Numbered from the stretch's first letter, positions 43,792 through 52,700 are shown. The stretch is DNA of 64,000 nucleotides from Amaurobius ferox (GCA_951213105.1 OX578144.1:84953015-85017014), one strand, 5' to 3'. Notes: generated from the letters alone by a model not told the origin. Program-made: numbers and translations.

Positions 43792-46700
43792 GAGCTCAAC
43801 TTAAAGTCAAAGACTATTAATGAACTTAGAAAAGTAGTAAAACAATTGAATATTAAACAACCTAAAGGTTGTAAGAAGGTTGATTTAATTAAATTATTAA
43901 CTAAATATATCAGAAAAACAGGTGAATATAAACCTGTTTTAGTAGATTTATTAAATTTAGATTTGTCAGCATACTTGGAAAAAAAGAAAAAAATATTTAT
44001 TAATAAACCTAAAAAACGTAAAAAAATTAAAAAGATTTTTGATTCTTTTAATTTAAGATTTGATAAAAATGATTTTAAATCTGTCTTTCCTGAAGAAAAT
44101 GTATTTACAGTAGAAGAAAATCTTGAAAAGTTATTTACAGAAGATAGAAAATGTCGTATATGTGGTAAATATTATGAAGATGAAGAAGAACATATAAAGA
44201 AAGACTTAATGATTAAAAGATCAAAACAAAAAAGAAAATGTATTATTTGCGGTATATATTATAAACATTTAGATAATCACATATCAAGTCGAAAACATAA
44301 AAAAGCATTAGATGAAGGTAATGTAGAAATTAAGGAATATGAAACTGCTTATAAATCTAGATTAAGATCATACAGAATTAATAATTATAATAATATTAAA
44401 ATCCCTCTAGAATTTTTAGAAGAGAAAAGAAAGGTTGTAATAGAAAAAATAAAGCATATTATGAAAGAATTTAATGGAATAAAGGTAAATTTTAAATTGT
44501 TTTGTTTGTATAAATTGAATGAAGAAATTCAAGAATTTACATTCAAAACTGAGAATCAAATTATATTAAAATCTAATGATTTACATACTTTTTATGATTA
44601 TGCTATTGACAACTTAATAAATGAATCTGATGATTTTATATCAAAAGGATCTGGTTGGAGTCTTGAAGAAATTAAATTTTTAGAATTGAGAATAAATAAG
44701 TATCAACCCTTGAGAGGATCAAGTTATATTGATTTACCTGAAAAAATTAAATCTAAACAAGCCATAATAAATGTAAAAAATAAAGATAATAAATGTTTTA
44801 TGTGGTCAATATTATCAGCAATTCATCCTGTAAAAAAAGATCCTCAAAGAGTGTCAAAATATGAGCAATATAAAGATGAATTACATTTTAAAGGTATTGA
44901 TTTTCCTGTTTCATTAGACAATATTAAGAAATTTGAAAAACTAAATAATATATCTGTAAATGTTTATAGTTATGATGGTTCAATTTATCCACTTAGAATA
45001 ACTAACAATAAATTAGAAAAACATGTAAACTTGTTTTATATGAAAGATCATTATTGTTGGATTAAAAATATGAATAGTTTGATCAGATCACAAATTACTA
45101 ATCATCGTATATTTTTATGTGATAGATGTTTAAATTATTTTTATTCTGAGGAAAGATTAAAGATACATGTGGAATACTGTAAAGATGCTGTCACAATTAA
45201 TATGCCTAAAAAAGATGAAGTTATTCAATTTAAAAATCATGAAAGAAAAATGAGAGTACCATATACTATATATGCTGATTTTGAATCTCTCTTACCTAAA
45301 ATTGATACATGTGAGCAAGATCAAACTAAATCATATACTGTGAAATATCAAAAACATGTAGCAGATGCATTTTGCTATTATATCAAATATGAAAAGGAAT
45401 ACTTTAAACCTCCTGTTGTTTATAGAGGACCAGATACAATCAAAAAGTTTGTATCTATGTTAAAAGAGGATACTCTTAAAATTGAAAAAATGATAGAAGA
45501 CAAAACTAAAAAATATGAAAGTATCAAATCAATGATAGAGTTCGATGAAAATCATTATAAAAGAACTAATATTTGTCATATATGTGAAAATCAAATCTTA
45601 AATGATGAAAAAGTAATTGATCATTGTCATATAACTGGAAAATATAGAGGTCCAGCTCATAATATTTGTAATTTAAATGATCAAATTCCAAAATTTATTC
45701 CAGTAAAAATTCATAATTTAACAGGTTATGATTCTCATTTGTTTATAAAAGAACTTGGATTTGATCAATCAAAAATAGATGTTATACCTAATACTGAAGA
45801 AAAATATATATCTTTCAGCAAAAAAATAGGAGGTATGAAATTGAGATTTATTGATACATTTAAATTTATGTCTTGCAGTTTAGATAATTTATCAAAAAAC
45901 TTGAGACCAGAGAAAGAAATAAATAGATATCCTCCAAAAATACGAAAAATGAAATATATTAAATACTTAAAATCAAAATTTAGAGAGACATCATTACATT
46001 TTCCTGATGATAAATTAGATCTCATAACAAGAAAAGGTGTATATCCTTATGATTATATGGATTCTAGAGATAAATACGAAGAAACAGAATTACCTTCAAA
46101 AGATAAATTTTATAATAAATTGAATGAATGTAATATAACTGATGAAGAATATAAACATGCTCAACGTGTTTGGAAAGAATTTAATATAAAAAATTTAGGT
46201 GAATATACAGATTTATATGTTAAAACAGATGTATTAATTTTAACAGATGTATTTGAAAATTTTAGAGATGTTTGTTTAAAAACTTATAAATTAGATCCAG
46301 ATTGGTATTTTACTGCTCCTGGTTTATCTTGGGATGCAATGTTAAAAATAACAAATGTTAAATTAGATTTATTAAATGATTATGATATGATTCTCATGAT
46401 AGAAAAAGGTTTAAGAGGAGGTGTTTCACAATGTTGTAATAGATATGGAAAAGCTAATAATAAATATATGAAAAATTATGATAATAGTAAAGAATCCAAT
46501 TATTTAATGTATTTACATGCTAATAATTTATATGGATGGGCTATGAGTCAATATTTACCATATGGAGAATTTAAATGGTGTAATGAAATAAATTACGTTA
46601 AACGTGAATTATATAACAATAAAATAAAATATGATTCAGATATTGGATATATATTTGAAATTAGTTTAAGATATCCAAAAGAGTTACATGATTATCATTC

Positions 46701-47139
46701 AGATTTACCATTATGTCCTGAAAATAGAATACCTGAAAATTCGAAACAAGGTAAGTTATTAACAACTTTACATGATAAAGAGAAATATGTAGTTCATTAT
46801 AGAAGTTTAAAACAATATTTGAAAATGGGTTTAAAGGCTGTAAGAGTACATAGAGTATTGCAATTTAAACAATCGAATTGGTTAAAAAAATATATAGATT
46901 TAAACACTGAAATGAGAAAGATAGCTGCTAATGATTTTGAGAAAGATTTTTATAAATTAATGAATAATTCTATATTTGGAAAAACAATGGAATCCATAAG
47001 AAAGCGAATTGATGTAAGATTATGTTGTAATTATGATCAAGTTAAAAAATTAATTGCTAAACCTAATTTCAAATGTAGAACTATTTTTGATGAAAATTTG
47101 GTAGCTGTTCACATGAAAAAAAACAAAACTATATTTTAA
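43789..47139 (+). CDS. POLB: Protein-primed DNA polymerase B, main part
   Basis: 1,116 residues; the protein is completed by the frame at 47124-47776. It replicates the element using a terminal-protein primer. Domains in order: a SAP-like helix pair (about 8-46); paired Cys/His fingers (CRICGKYY and CIICGIYYKHLDNH, about 118-170); a Cys/His domain reading DNKCFMWSILSAIHP; and a further finger CDRCLNYF. ExoI is YADFESLL (Asp497). An inserted endonuclease-VII-like module reads CHICE then VIDHCHITGKYRGPAHN (about 592-627), next to ExoII HNLTGYDSHLF. Polymerase motif A reads YLHANNLYGWAMSQ: the catalytic Asp expected in (L)DANNLYGW is His at residue 910 (46516-46518). Motif B is NNSIFGKTMES (about 1059). 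The frame breaks at an A8 run (47116-47123). Confidence 0.93.
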   Translation: MELNLKSKTINELRKVVKQLNIKQPKGCKKVDLIKLLTKYIRKTGEYKPVLVDLLNLDLSAYLEKKKKIFINKPKKRKKIKKIFDSFNLRFDKNDFKSVFPEENVFTVEENLEKLFTEDRKCRICGKYYEDEEEHIKKDLMIKRSKQKRKCIICGIYYKHLDNHISSRKHKKALDEGNVEIKEYETAYKSRLRSYRINNYNNIKIPLEFLEEKRKVVIEKIKHIMKEFNGIKVNFKLFCLYKLNEEIQEFTFKTENQIILKSNDLHTFYDYAIDNLINESDDFISKGSGWSLEEIKFLELRINKYQPLRGSSYIDLPEKIKSKQAIINVKNKDNKCFMWSILSAIHPVKKDPQRVSKYEQYKDELHFKGIDFPVSLDNIKKFEKLNNISVNVYSYDGSIYPLRITNNKLEKHVNLFYMKDHYCWIKNMNSLIRSQITNHRIFLCDRCLNYFYSEERLKIHVEYCKDAVTINMPKKDEVIQFKNHERKMRVPYTIYADFESLLPKIDTCEQDQTKSYTVKYQKHVADAFCYYIKYEKEYFKPPVVYRGPDTIKKFVSMLKEDTLKIEKMIEDKTKKYESIKSMIEFDENHYKRTNICHICENQILNDEKVIDHCHITGKYRGPAHNICNLNDQIPKFIPVKIHNLTGYDSHLFIKELGFDQSKIDVIPNTEEKYISFSKKIGGMKLRFIDTFKFMSCSLDNLSKNLRPEKEINRYPPKIRKMKYIKYLKSKFRETSLHFPDDKLDLITRKGVYPYDYMDSRDKYEETELPSKDKFYNKLNECNITDEEYKHAQRVWKEFNIKNLGEYTDLYVKTDVLILTDVFENFRDVCLKTYKLDPDWYFTAPGLSWDAMLKITNVKLDLLNDYDMILMIEKGLRGGVSQCCNRYGKANNKYMKNYDNSKESNYLMYLHANNLYGWAMSQYLPYGEFKWCNEINYVKRELYNNKIKYDSDIGYIFEISLRYPKELHDYHSDLPLCPENRIPENSKQGKLLTTLHDKEKYVVHYRSLKQYLKMGLKAVRVHRVLQFKQSNWLKKYIDLNTEMRKIAANDFEKDFYKLMNNSIFGKTMESIRKRIDVRLCCNYDQVKKLIAKPNFKCRTIFDENLVAVHMKKNKTIF

Positions 47140-47158
47140 TAAACCGATTTATGTTGGA

Positions 47159-47776
47159 ATGAGTATATTAGATTTATCTAAACATTTAATGTATGATTTT
47201 CATTATAATGTTATGAAACCGAGATATAAAGATAATATTAAGTTATTATATATGGATACAGATAGTTTTATATATGATATTAAAACAGATGACTTTTATG
47301 AAGATATGAAGTCTATGATTGATTATTTCGATACATCTGATTATCAAGTAAATAATCTGTATAATATGCCTAGATGTAATAAAAAAGTATTAGGTAAAAT
47401 GAAAGATGAAAATAACGGTGTGATTATGGAAGAATTTGTAGGTTTAAGAAGTAAAATGTATTCAATAAGATTAGAAAAACAGAGTGTTGAAGAATATAAT
47501 AATAAAAATGAAGACCATAAAAATGTTGAGATTAAGAGGTCTAAAGGTACTAAGACTAGTACCGTTAAAAACAGAATATCATTTGAGGATTATAAAGACT
47601 GTTTATTAAATAAAAAAGATCAATATAGAACACAGAATTTAATTAGAAGTAAGAAACATGAATTGTATTCAATTCAAGTGAACAAGATAGCTTTATCAGC
47701 AAAAGATGATAAAAGATTTATATTAGAAGATGGTATGAATACTAGAGCTTTAGGACACTATAAAAATGTTTACTAA
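47159..47776 (+). CDS. POLB: Protein-primed DNA polymerase B, C-terminal part
   Basis: 205 residues from the first ATG, but the frame is open from just after the A8 run at 47116-47123. In that run one base less would join it to the main polymerase frame; the sequence between reads TKLYFNKPIYVGMSI, typical of the family. It carries palm motif C, LLYMDTDSFIYD (Asp at residue 33), then EEFVGLRSKMYS with the conserved KxY, and ISFEDYKDCLL near the end. It is not a separate gene. Confidence 0.92.
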   Translation: MSILDLSKHLMYDFHYNVMKPRYKDNIKLLYMDTDSFIYDIKTDDFYEDMKSMIDYFDTSDYQVNNLYNMPRCNKKVLGKMKDENNGVIMEEFVGLRSKMYSIRLEKQSVEEYNNKNEDHKNVEIKRSKGTKTSTVKNRISFEDYKDCLLNKKDQYRTQNLIRSKKHELYSIQVNKIALSAKDDKRFILEDGMNTRALGHYKNVY

Positions 47777-47782
47777 TAAATG
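47763..47782 (+). promoter_or_regulatory. Shared upstream motif, site 3
   Basis: ATGTTTACTAATAAATGGAT preceding the 81-residue ORF, overlapping the polymerase stop codon. Confidence 0.6.
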
Positions 47783-48025
47783 GATGAGTGCTTAGGTGAT
47801 ATTCGAGCTTTAAATTTTACAAATTCTGAAGAAATTTACTATATGACTTATCTTTGTAATGAATTGTATGATTTATATATAAAATATGATCATAATAAAA
47901 AACTATTATCAGAAAGTTTTCAAAGGTTGACTGAATTAATTGAAAAAGAAGAAAATGAAGATATTAAATTGAATGGATTAGGAGTTTTATATGTTATTTC
48001 AAAGAATTTATTCTATTGGACATGA
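47780..48025 (+). CDS. Unidentified small acidic protein downstream of POLB
   Basis: 81 residues, start in TAATAAATG three bases after the polymerase stop. Helical and acidic (SFQRLTELIEKEENEDIKLN), ending GVLYVISKNLFYWT. Small ORFs of similar make-up occur after POLB in other Polintons; the function is unknown. The adjacent frame gives SIGHEFYKKCLN beyond 48005, so the natural C-terminus may be longer and this one shifted. Confidence 0.55.
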   Translation: MDECLGDIRALNFTNSEEIYYMTYLCNELYDLYIKYDHNKKLLSESFQRLTELIEKEENEDIKLNGLGVLYVISKNLFYWT

Positions 48026-48037
48026 ATTTTATAAAAA

Positions 48038-48205
48038 ATGTTTAAATTAAATGATCCTGAAAAAATTGTGCCGCCTTACTTGAGTCAACTTAGAAAAACA
48101 ATAATCTTAGAAGCGAGGCCAAAGATGAGCAATCCTTATCTTTTCACACCCGGCGCAAAAAAAATCAATCAACACGCGGCGCGCTTTCTAAAGAGGAAAA
48201 AATAA
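48038..48205 (+). CDS. 55-codon basic protein, GC-richer than its neighbours
   Basis: ATG at 48038, TAA at 48203-48205. The product has an acidic/Pro N-terminal half (FKLNDPEKIVPPYLSQLRK) and a strongly basic C-terminal half (SNPYLFTPGAKKI, AARFLKRKK). Codon use changes abruptly to GC-rich forms (CCCGGCGCA, CACGCGGCGCGC) within a strongly AT-rich element, yet the frame stays open. A TAAATG occurs inside the first codons, out of frame with this reading. It could be a DNA-binding or core-type peptide. I do not recognise the family. Capture of foreign DNA is an alternative. Confidence 0.5.
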   Translation: MFKLNDPEKIVPPYLSQLRKTIILEARPKMSNPYLFTPGAKKINQHAARFLKRKK

Positions 48206-48366
48206 TGTGAAAGACAGATAATTCTATATAATTTTCTACAAGTCAGTGCAGTTTTAATATATTAGAGGGGTTTATAAAACTATTTTATCTCTATAATTCA
48301 GGGGGGGATGACTATCCCCCCCTATATCATATAATGTTTAGTTTATAAAAAAATGTTTACTAATAA
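48206..48366. other. Spacer with a perfect G7/C7 hairpin
   Basis: GGGGGGGAT-GACT-ATCCCCCCC at 48301-48322 is a perfect 9-bp stem with a 4-nt loop, similar in build to the G/C hairpin inside the TIRs. It is followed by GTTTATAAAAAAATGTTTAC, the TATA-containing version of the shared upstream motif (site 4, 48350-48369). Confidence 0.7.
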
Positions 48367-48369
48367 ATG
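48350..48369 (+). promoter_or_regulatory. Shared upstream motif, site 4
   Basis: ATGTTTACTAATAAATGG, with TTTATAAAAAA immediately upstream. Here no gene overlaps the motif, so its conservation is not explained by an upstream coding frame. Confidence 0.6.
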
Positions 48370-48651
48370 GAAGAGTTCAATAGATTGAGAGGTTATCCCA
48401 AGACGCTTAAATTAAATGATTTATATCCTGGGGAATATAATCTAATATCATTGAAAAAAATTAAAACCAAATATGGAGATACAGTAATTGTAAATTTATA
48501 TGTGAAAGGTATTGAAAAAGATTATTATTTAGCAAATAAACACGGTATGCTATCTGATGAATCTATATATGAAATCAATAAAGGTAGATTTTTATTTAAG
48601 TATTCAGGTATGATTAATGATAAATATGAATATGAATTAGAGGAAGCTTAA
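48367..48651 (+). CDS. Small OB-fold-like protein (tentative)
   Basis: 94 residues starting in the shared motif. The layout FNRLRGYPKTLKLNDLYPGEYNL then KIKTKYGDTVIVNLYVKG and GRFLFKYSGMI alternates short beta-strand-like segments. It resembles a family of small Polinton/adintovirus proteins thought to be single-strand DNA-binding-like. Last gene before the right TIR. The OB-fold assignment is by pattern only. Confidence 0.6.
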   Translation: MEEFNRLRGYPKTLKLNDLYPGEYNLISLKKIKTKYGDTVIVNLYVKGIEKDYYLANKHGMLSDESIYEINKGRFLFKYSGMINDKYEYELEEA

Positions 48652-49620
48652 TATATTTTAGAGTTAAAAGGAACAGCAGTCTTAGTAAGAATATTATTAT
48701 AATTTTGAGATTAGTAAAGAACAACTTACTTTTGTTGATTTTTCTAAGCTATAAATGGCAGCACTTCCTTTAATATTTATTAATCTTTTAATATATATTA
48801 AACTATAGTACTTTGTGTATATATTCTTCAAAAACTATCCTTCTTTATTTTATATTATTTATAAACTATTTTTTAGTCGAAAAGGTCTTAGATGTTAACT
48901 TTTTTCGACTAAAAAATATTATGTCATGTTTATATTTTTAAAATTTTGATGTGTTATTGCCCCGGGGTTGGCTGAATGGATAAAGCAATGGTCTACTATC
49001 AGAAAGATGCTGGTTCAAATCTCCATGTGCACTGTGAATATATGATCCGTACGTTATTTATTAGAATTAATTAGATTTAATTAGTATTAGTCTATATATA
49101 TATATATAGTATATTAATTGTATATTCCTTGTCTATTTCAGTCATAGAAAATTGGAGATGGAATCCTGGCTGTGTTGAATAGAGGGCCTGACTGACTGAT
49201 GAGGAGCCTGGCTGACGAGGAGTCCTAAGAAAAAAAAAAGGATTTCCCCACCGTAGACCCTAACCCCCAACGTGTTGAGACGTATTTAACATCAGAAAAG
49301 GTCTACGGGGGGAAGGGTGTTTTTGCTGAATTTTACTATATTTTATTTTAGATTGGTACATTGGATAGTGCTGCCATCTATCAAATAAATCTTCATTCAC
49401 GATTGAAGTGATAAAACTTCGCTGTGTCGATAAACACTTTTATTTTTTTTTTGCTTCTGATATGAGAAAGCTTAAAGAGCCTTTTCTATCTGTGGACGCG
49501 TTTCAAAGTAGATTTATATATTCTGGTGGTGGCAAATATGAGAGAGTTATTTATTCTATGAAACCTATCGTGTTAAATCACTTTATTTTCTGACTTTAAT
49601 TATGTTTTAAAAAATCAAAC
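48652..49620. other. Right subterminal non-coding region of the Polinton
   Basis: No credible gene; the frame at 49408-49593 has no supporting features. It holds a perfect 15-bp hairpin (arms 48869-48883 and 48902-48916, TTTTTTAGTCGAAAA), a tRNA-like segment (48958-49030), a short TA run (49098-49110), and a second hairpin (arms 49244-49259 and 49300-49314) with CCGTAGACC/GGTCTACGG. Confidence 0.65.
48958..49030 (+). repeat. tRNA-like segment (SINE head or tRNA relic)
   Basis: TTGGCTGAATGG fits an A box and TGGTTCAAATCTCC fits a B box, about 40 bp apart, in a stretch of about 72 bp that starts CCCCGGGGTTGG. The acceptor ends do not pair well. An AT-rich tail follows. It may be a tRNA-derived SINE inserted in the Polinton or a captured tRNA relic. 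Confidence 0.5.
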
Positions 49621-49969
49621 TTTTATGGGGGGACTAACGGTCCCCCCATTTATTTTAAAGCTTAGAGGACTTCTATTCATTTAGAAGTCCTCTTTTTTCA
49701 CGCATTTATTTAATTTCATCCTATGTATAAGGTAGCTCCAAAATGGAGCGGCCTATCTTTTGATCTTTTTTTTCATGCATTTATCTTAAAAAAAGTTAAA
49801 ATTTGGTCTAAATGTAAAAAAGGTCTTATTTTAATATAAAATCATGTTTTTAATATTAAAATGGATCGAGACCTTTTTTTTTATATATAAAAAGATAAAA
49901 ATAAGCTATAAAATATAGTTTTTAGTGTATAAAGTACATGTGCGCTCATACGTACATATATATACTACT
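49621..49969 (-). repeat. Polinton right TIR (349 bp)
   Basis: Inverted copy of 34011-34359 ending ..TATACTACT, complementary to the 5'-AGTAGT start. It carries the same three stem-loops in mirrored order. Confidence 0.95.
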
Positions 49970-49975
49970 GACATG
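49970..49975. other. Polinton target-site duplication, right
   Basis: GACATG, identical to 34005-34010. Confidence 0.95.
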
Positions 49976-50077
49976 AAATGGCAGAATATGTGTCAATATG
50001 AGTCCAATATCAAAAATTATTTTAAGATACGCATTTTCTTTTGATCAATTTAGCACCTGAGAAACTATTGATTTTTA

Positions 50078-51130
50078 CTTTCCTTATATACATAATGTAT
50101 AAGGAAAGTATTGTGACGGGGTCGAAAATTCGAATTCGAGTTTCCGACGGGAGGGCATGTTTCAAGCATCCCTGATCACGAATCTAACATTTTTGAAGTG
50201 ATGTCTGTGTGTCTGTATGTGTGTGTGTGTGTGTGTGAAAGTATGTGTGTGAGTGTAAACGTATGTGTGTGTGTGTGTGTGTGAAAGTGTGTGTGTGTGT
50301 GTGAAAGTGTGTGTGTGTGTGTGAAAGTGTGTGTGTGTGTGTGAGTGTGTGTGTGCGTGTGTGTCAGTGAGTCTGTGGAGACGATAACTGACGAACGAAT
50401 GGACCGATTCGAACGAAATTTGGTACAAAAATCACAATCCGTGAATTCTGGACACCTATTGTTTTTACACGTTATCGAATGTTCAGAACCCTCTAATTTT
50501 TCGTGTGAAATTTTGAAAAATCATGAAAAAATCAAAGCTTTACTAAAGTTACGCAAATAGACATTTCTTATGTAATTTTTCCTTAGAAAACGATTGACAT
50601 AAACTTTAGAACGCTAGCATGAACCATTCTCGAGATATTGCACATTTTTTAAATACATTTATCAAAAAATCCCATAAATCTAAAAAATATATTAACTGTT
50701 GAGAAACCTTTTCCCTTTTCATATGTAATATCAAGCGATAAATTTGGTGACATCATTCTCGTGGATTCAGCTTGTTCCATTCATGAGAAAAGCTACTTTG
50801 AGTAATACTTTTGCATTTGAACACCAATAGTCATTTATCTGCTATAAGAGTAACTTATTTCTTCGTTTATAACGCTTGGCGAGATTTTGGCGACGTATTT
50901 GGCGGAATGTCGCCAACTTGGCGACTGTTTTAAATGCTGCCAAATTAACGAAAATCTTGCCAAATGTATAAAAATGACGCTAAATCAATGAAAATAACGA
51001 CAAATTGACCAATATTCAATATCTTGGAAAGAATATAAGTATCTACTATAAGAAAACCCCATTTTTTCACTGTAAAAGTAGTAAATTCATTGCATTATAT
51101 AAGGAAAGTCATGTGTTGCCCACATCAGAT
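50078..51130 (+). repeat. 'ACTTTCCTTATATACA' repeat, complete copy (about 1.05 kb)
   Basis: Starts TACTTTCCTTATATACATAA and ends GGAAAGTCATGTGTTGCCCACATCAGATT. It is inserted in the DNA to the right of the Polinton; the diverged empty paralogue near 25735 lacks it, which fixes both ends. It contains a GT-rich array at 50213-50370 with GTGAAAGT interruptions. It is non-coding; open frames here translate the microsatellite. Other copies: 32571-33272 (truncated) and the minus-strand end at 63866-64000. Confidence 0.85.
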
Positions 51131-51930
51131 TTTTTAATAAAAGCCTCTGCATAAAAATGTATCCCCTTTTTTGTATATATTATAAATAAACACCATTTCA
51201 ATGTGACATGAAAACTCCAATTATGAAAAATAAGAGTTTGCACATGTGGGCCGGGCTATATACATTATTTATACATGCTTCAGCTGTTCGCACTTAAATC
51301 TTGTTGATATTGGCTTAATCAGTATTTCCGAACCGCCGGGCCCTGGCCGGGTTTTTTGCCGCGGCATTAATTATATTCGCGAGAAATGATTCGCTTGGAT
51401 TTTGTAGTTTTAGTTTTCTAATAATTTTCTATGAATAAATATTTTACAGTGGAAATATTCTACGGAGAATGATATTTATGAATGTGTTCAGAAATTTAGA
51501 ATCAGAATGCCTAACTAACATCTTTGTATCAAATATCAGTGACCAAGTCACATTTAAATATCAATATGAATAAGAGACTGTTCAGATAACTTATATAGTG
51601 AATTAGAATGAATAAATATTTTACCAACACTTTTTAAAATTAGTTCAACACTTAACGCTCGAGATTTATTAATATAATATTTACCAACTGATCGTGGGTG
51701 TGTGGTTATTAATGATCTGCTTGATGGACGCCGCCATGTAGTCTAAAACCACTCTGGGCTTATCAACATGTTGAGTATCATCACCGCGAATTATTCTGTT
51801 GATATTTTGCATCCCTGCTTTGTTTTTAGTACAGAGTAATGTTGCAATTCGTTTGTCTTTCCAGGCAGATAGCAAAATGCTATTGTTACGGTAAAAAACT
51901 GTTTGTTTAGTTGCGGTAAATGTTGGTTTT
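51131..51930. other. Continuation of target repeat, then unassigned DNA
   Basis: 51131-51300 continues the locus paralogous to 25740-25900. Beyond that I see no gene. The open frames at 51681-51991 (minus) have no recognised content. Confidence 0.5.
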
Positions 51931-51933
51931 TAC

Positions 51934-52700
51934 TTTCCCTGCAATACATGGTAATGTATAGGGAAAGTATTGGAATCATGCCGAAAATCACAACTCGAGT
52001 TTTCGACGGATCTACACGTTTCGAGACCTCTAGAATTCGAAAAAACTATTTTTAGCGTGACGTCTGTGTGTGTGTCTGTGTGTCTGTCTGTGTGTCTGTC
52101 TGTCTGTGCAGATTTTGTATCCACTCTAAGTAAAGAACTAATCGACCGAATTTCACAAAATTTGGTAGGTAAGTCACTTGTGGGCGAGTCTCATGCTGAT
52201 TAGTTTTGGGTACGATTTGGAATAAAAGAACCCGCTTTTTTGCGAAATGGTCCGCAAAAGCTTGTATCCACTCTAATTGAAAAACTACTGGACCGAATTT
52301 CACAAATTTCGGTTGATGAGTCACTTGTGGGTTACCCTGGTGCTGATTAGATTTTGGCACGATTCGGAAAATATAACCTGCCTTTTTTTGCAAAATGGCC
52401 CGCAAAAATCGTCAAAATCTAAACTAAAGAACTAGGTATACTCAAATATATCCATTAAATGCTCGTTTAATACGTAATTTTTAATGACGAAAAGAATAAG
52501 CCCAACCCCATTACACTAGGACTAGCCGTTCTCGAGATATTTTAGTTTTTCGTACTTTGCCTACGCCACCTTTGAAAATATGCCCGGTTACCGCATGAGA
52601 ACGAAAATTGAATTAAAAGTGAAATAAATTTAGTTAAAATAAAGAGAACGTTAATATAAGTTTGCAGGGAAAGTCATGTGCTGCCCACATCAGATTTTTT
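51934..52700 (+). repeat. Related 'ACTTTCCCTGCAATACA' repeat copy
   Basis: Starts ACTTTCCCTGCAATACATGG, passes a GTCTGTGTGTCTGTC patch (52064-52110), and ends GGGAAAGTCATGTGCTGCCCACATCAGATT, the same end as the 50078-51130 element but with a different interior. It contains two internal copies of a block beginning TGTATCCACTCTAA (about 52118 and 52264). Non-coding. Confidence 0.75.

Larger units (their letters stand above)
34011..49969. mobile_element. Polinton/Maverick element (15,959 bp)
   Basis: Boundaries are defined by 349-bp TIRs that begin 5'-AG and a perfect 6-bp duplication. The cargo is the full Polinton set: protein-primed DNA polymerase B, retroviral-type integrase with chromodomain, adenain-type protease, FtsK/HerA-type ATPase, major and minor capsid proteins, a pVI-like protein and a PLA2-domain protein. 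Two divergent blocks meet at about 40.6 kb. It is strongly AT-rich. TIR near-identity indicates recent insertion, but several genes carry frameshifts or stops, so this copy as written is probably non-autonomous. Confidence 0.97.

Noticed and set aside
45765..46025. Minus-strand frame opposite POLB
   Set aside because: Shadow of the polymerase reading frame.
50162..50428. His/Thr-rich minus-strand frame
   Set aside because: It translates a GT/CA microsatellite inside a dispersed repeat.
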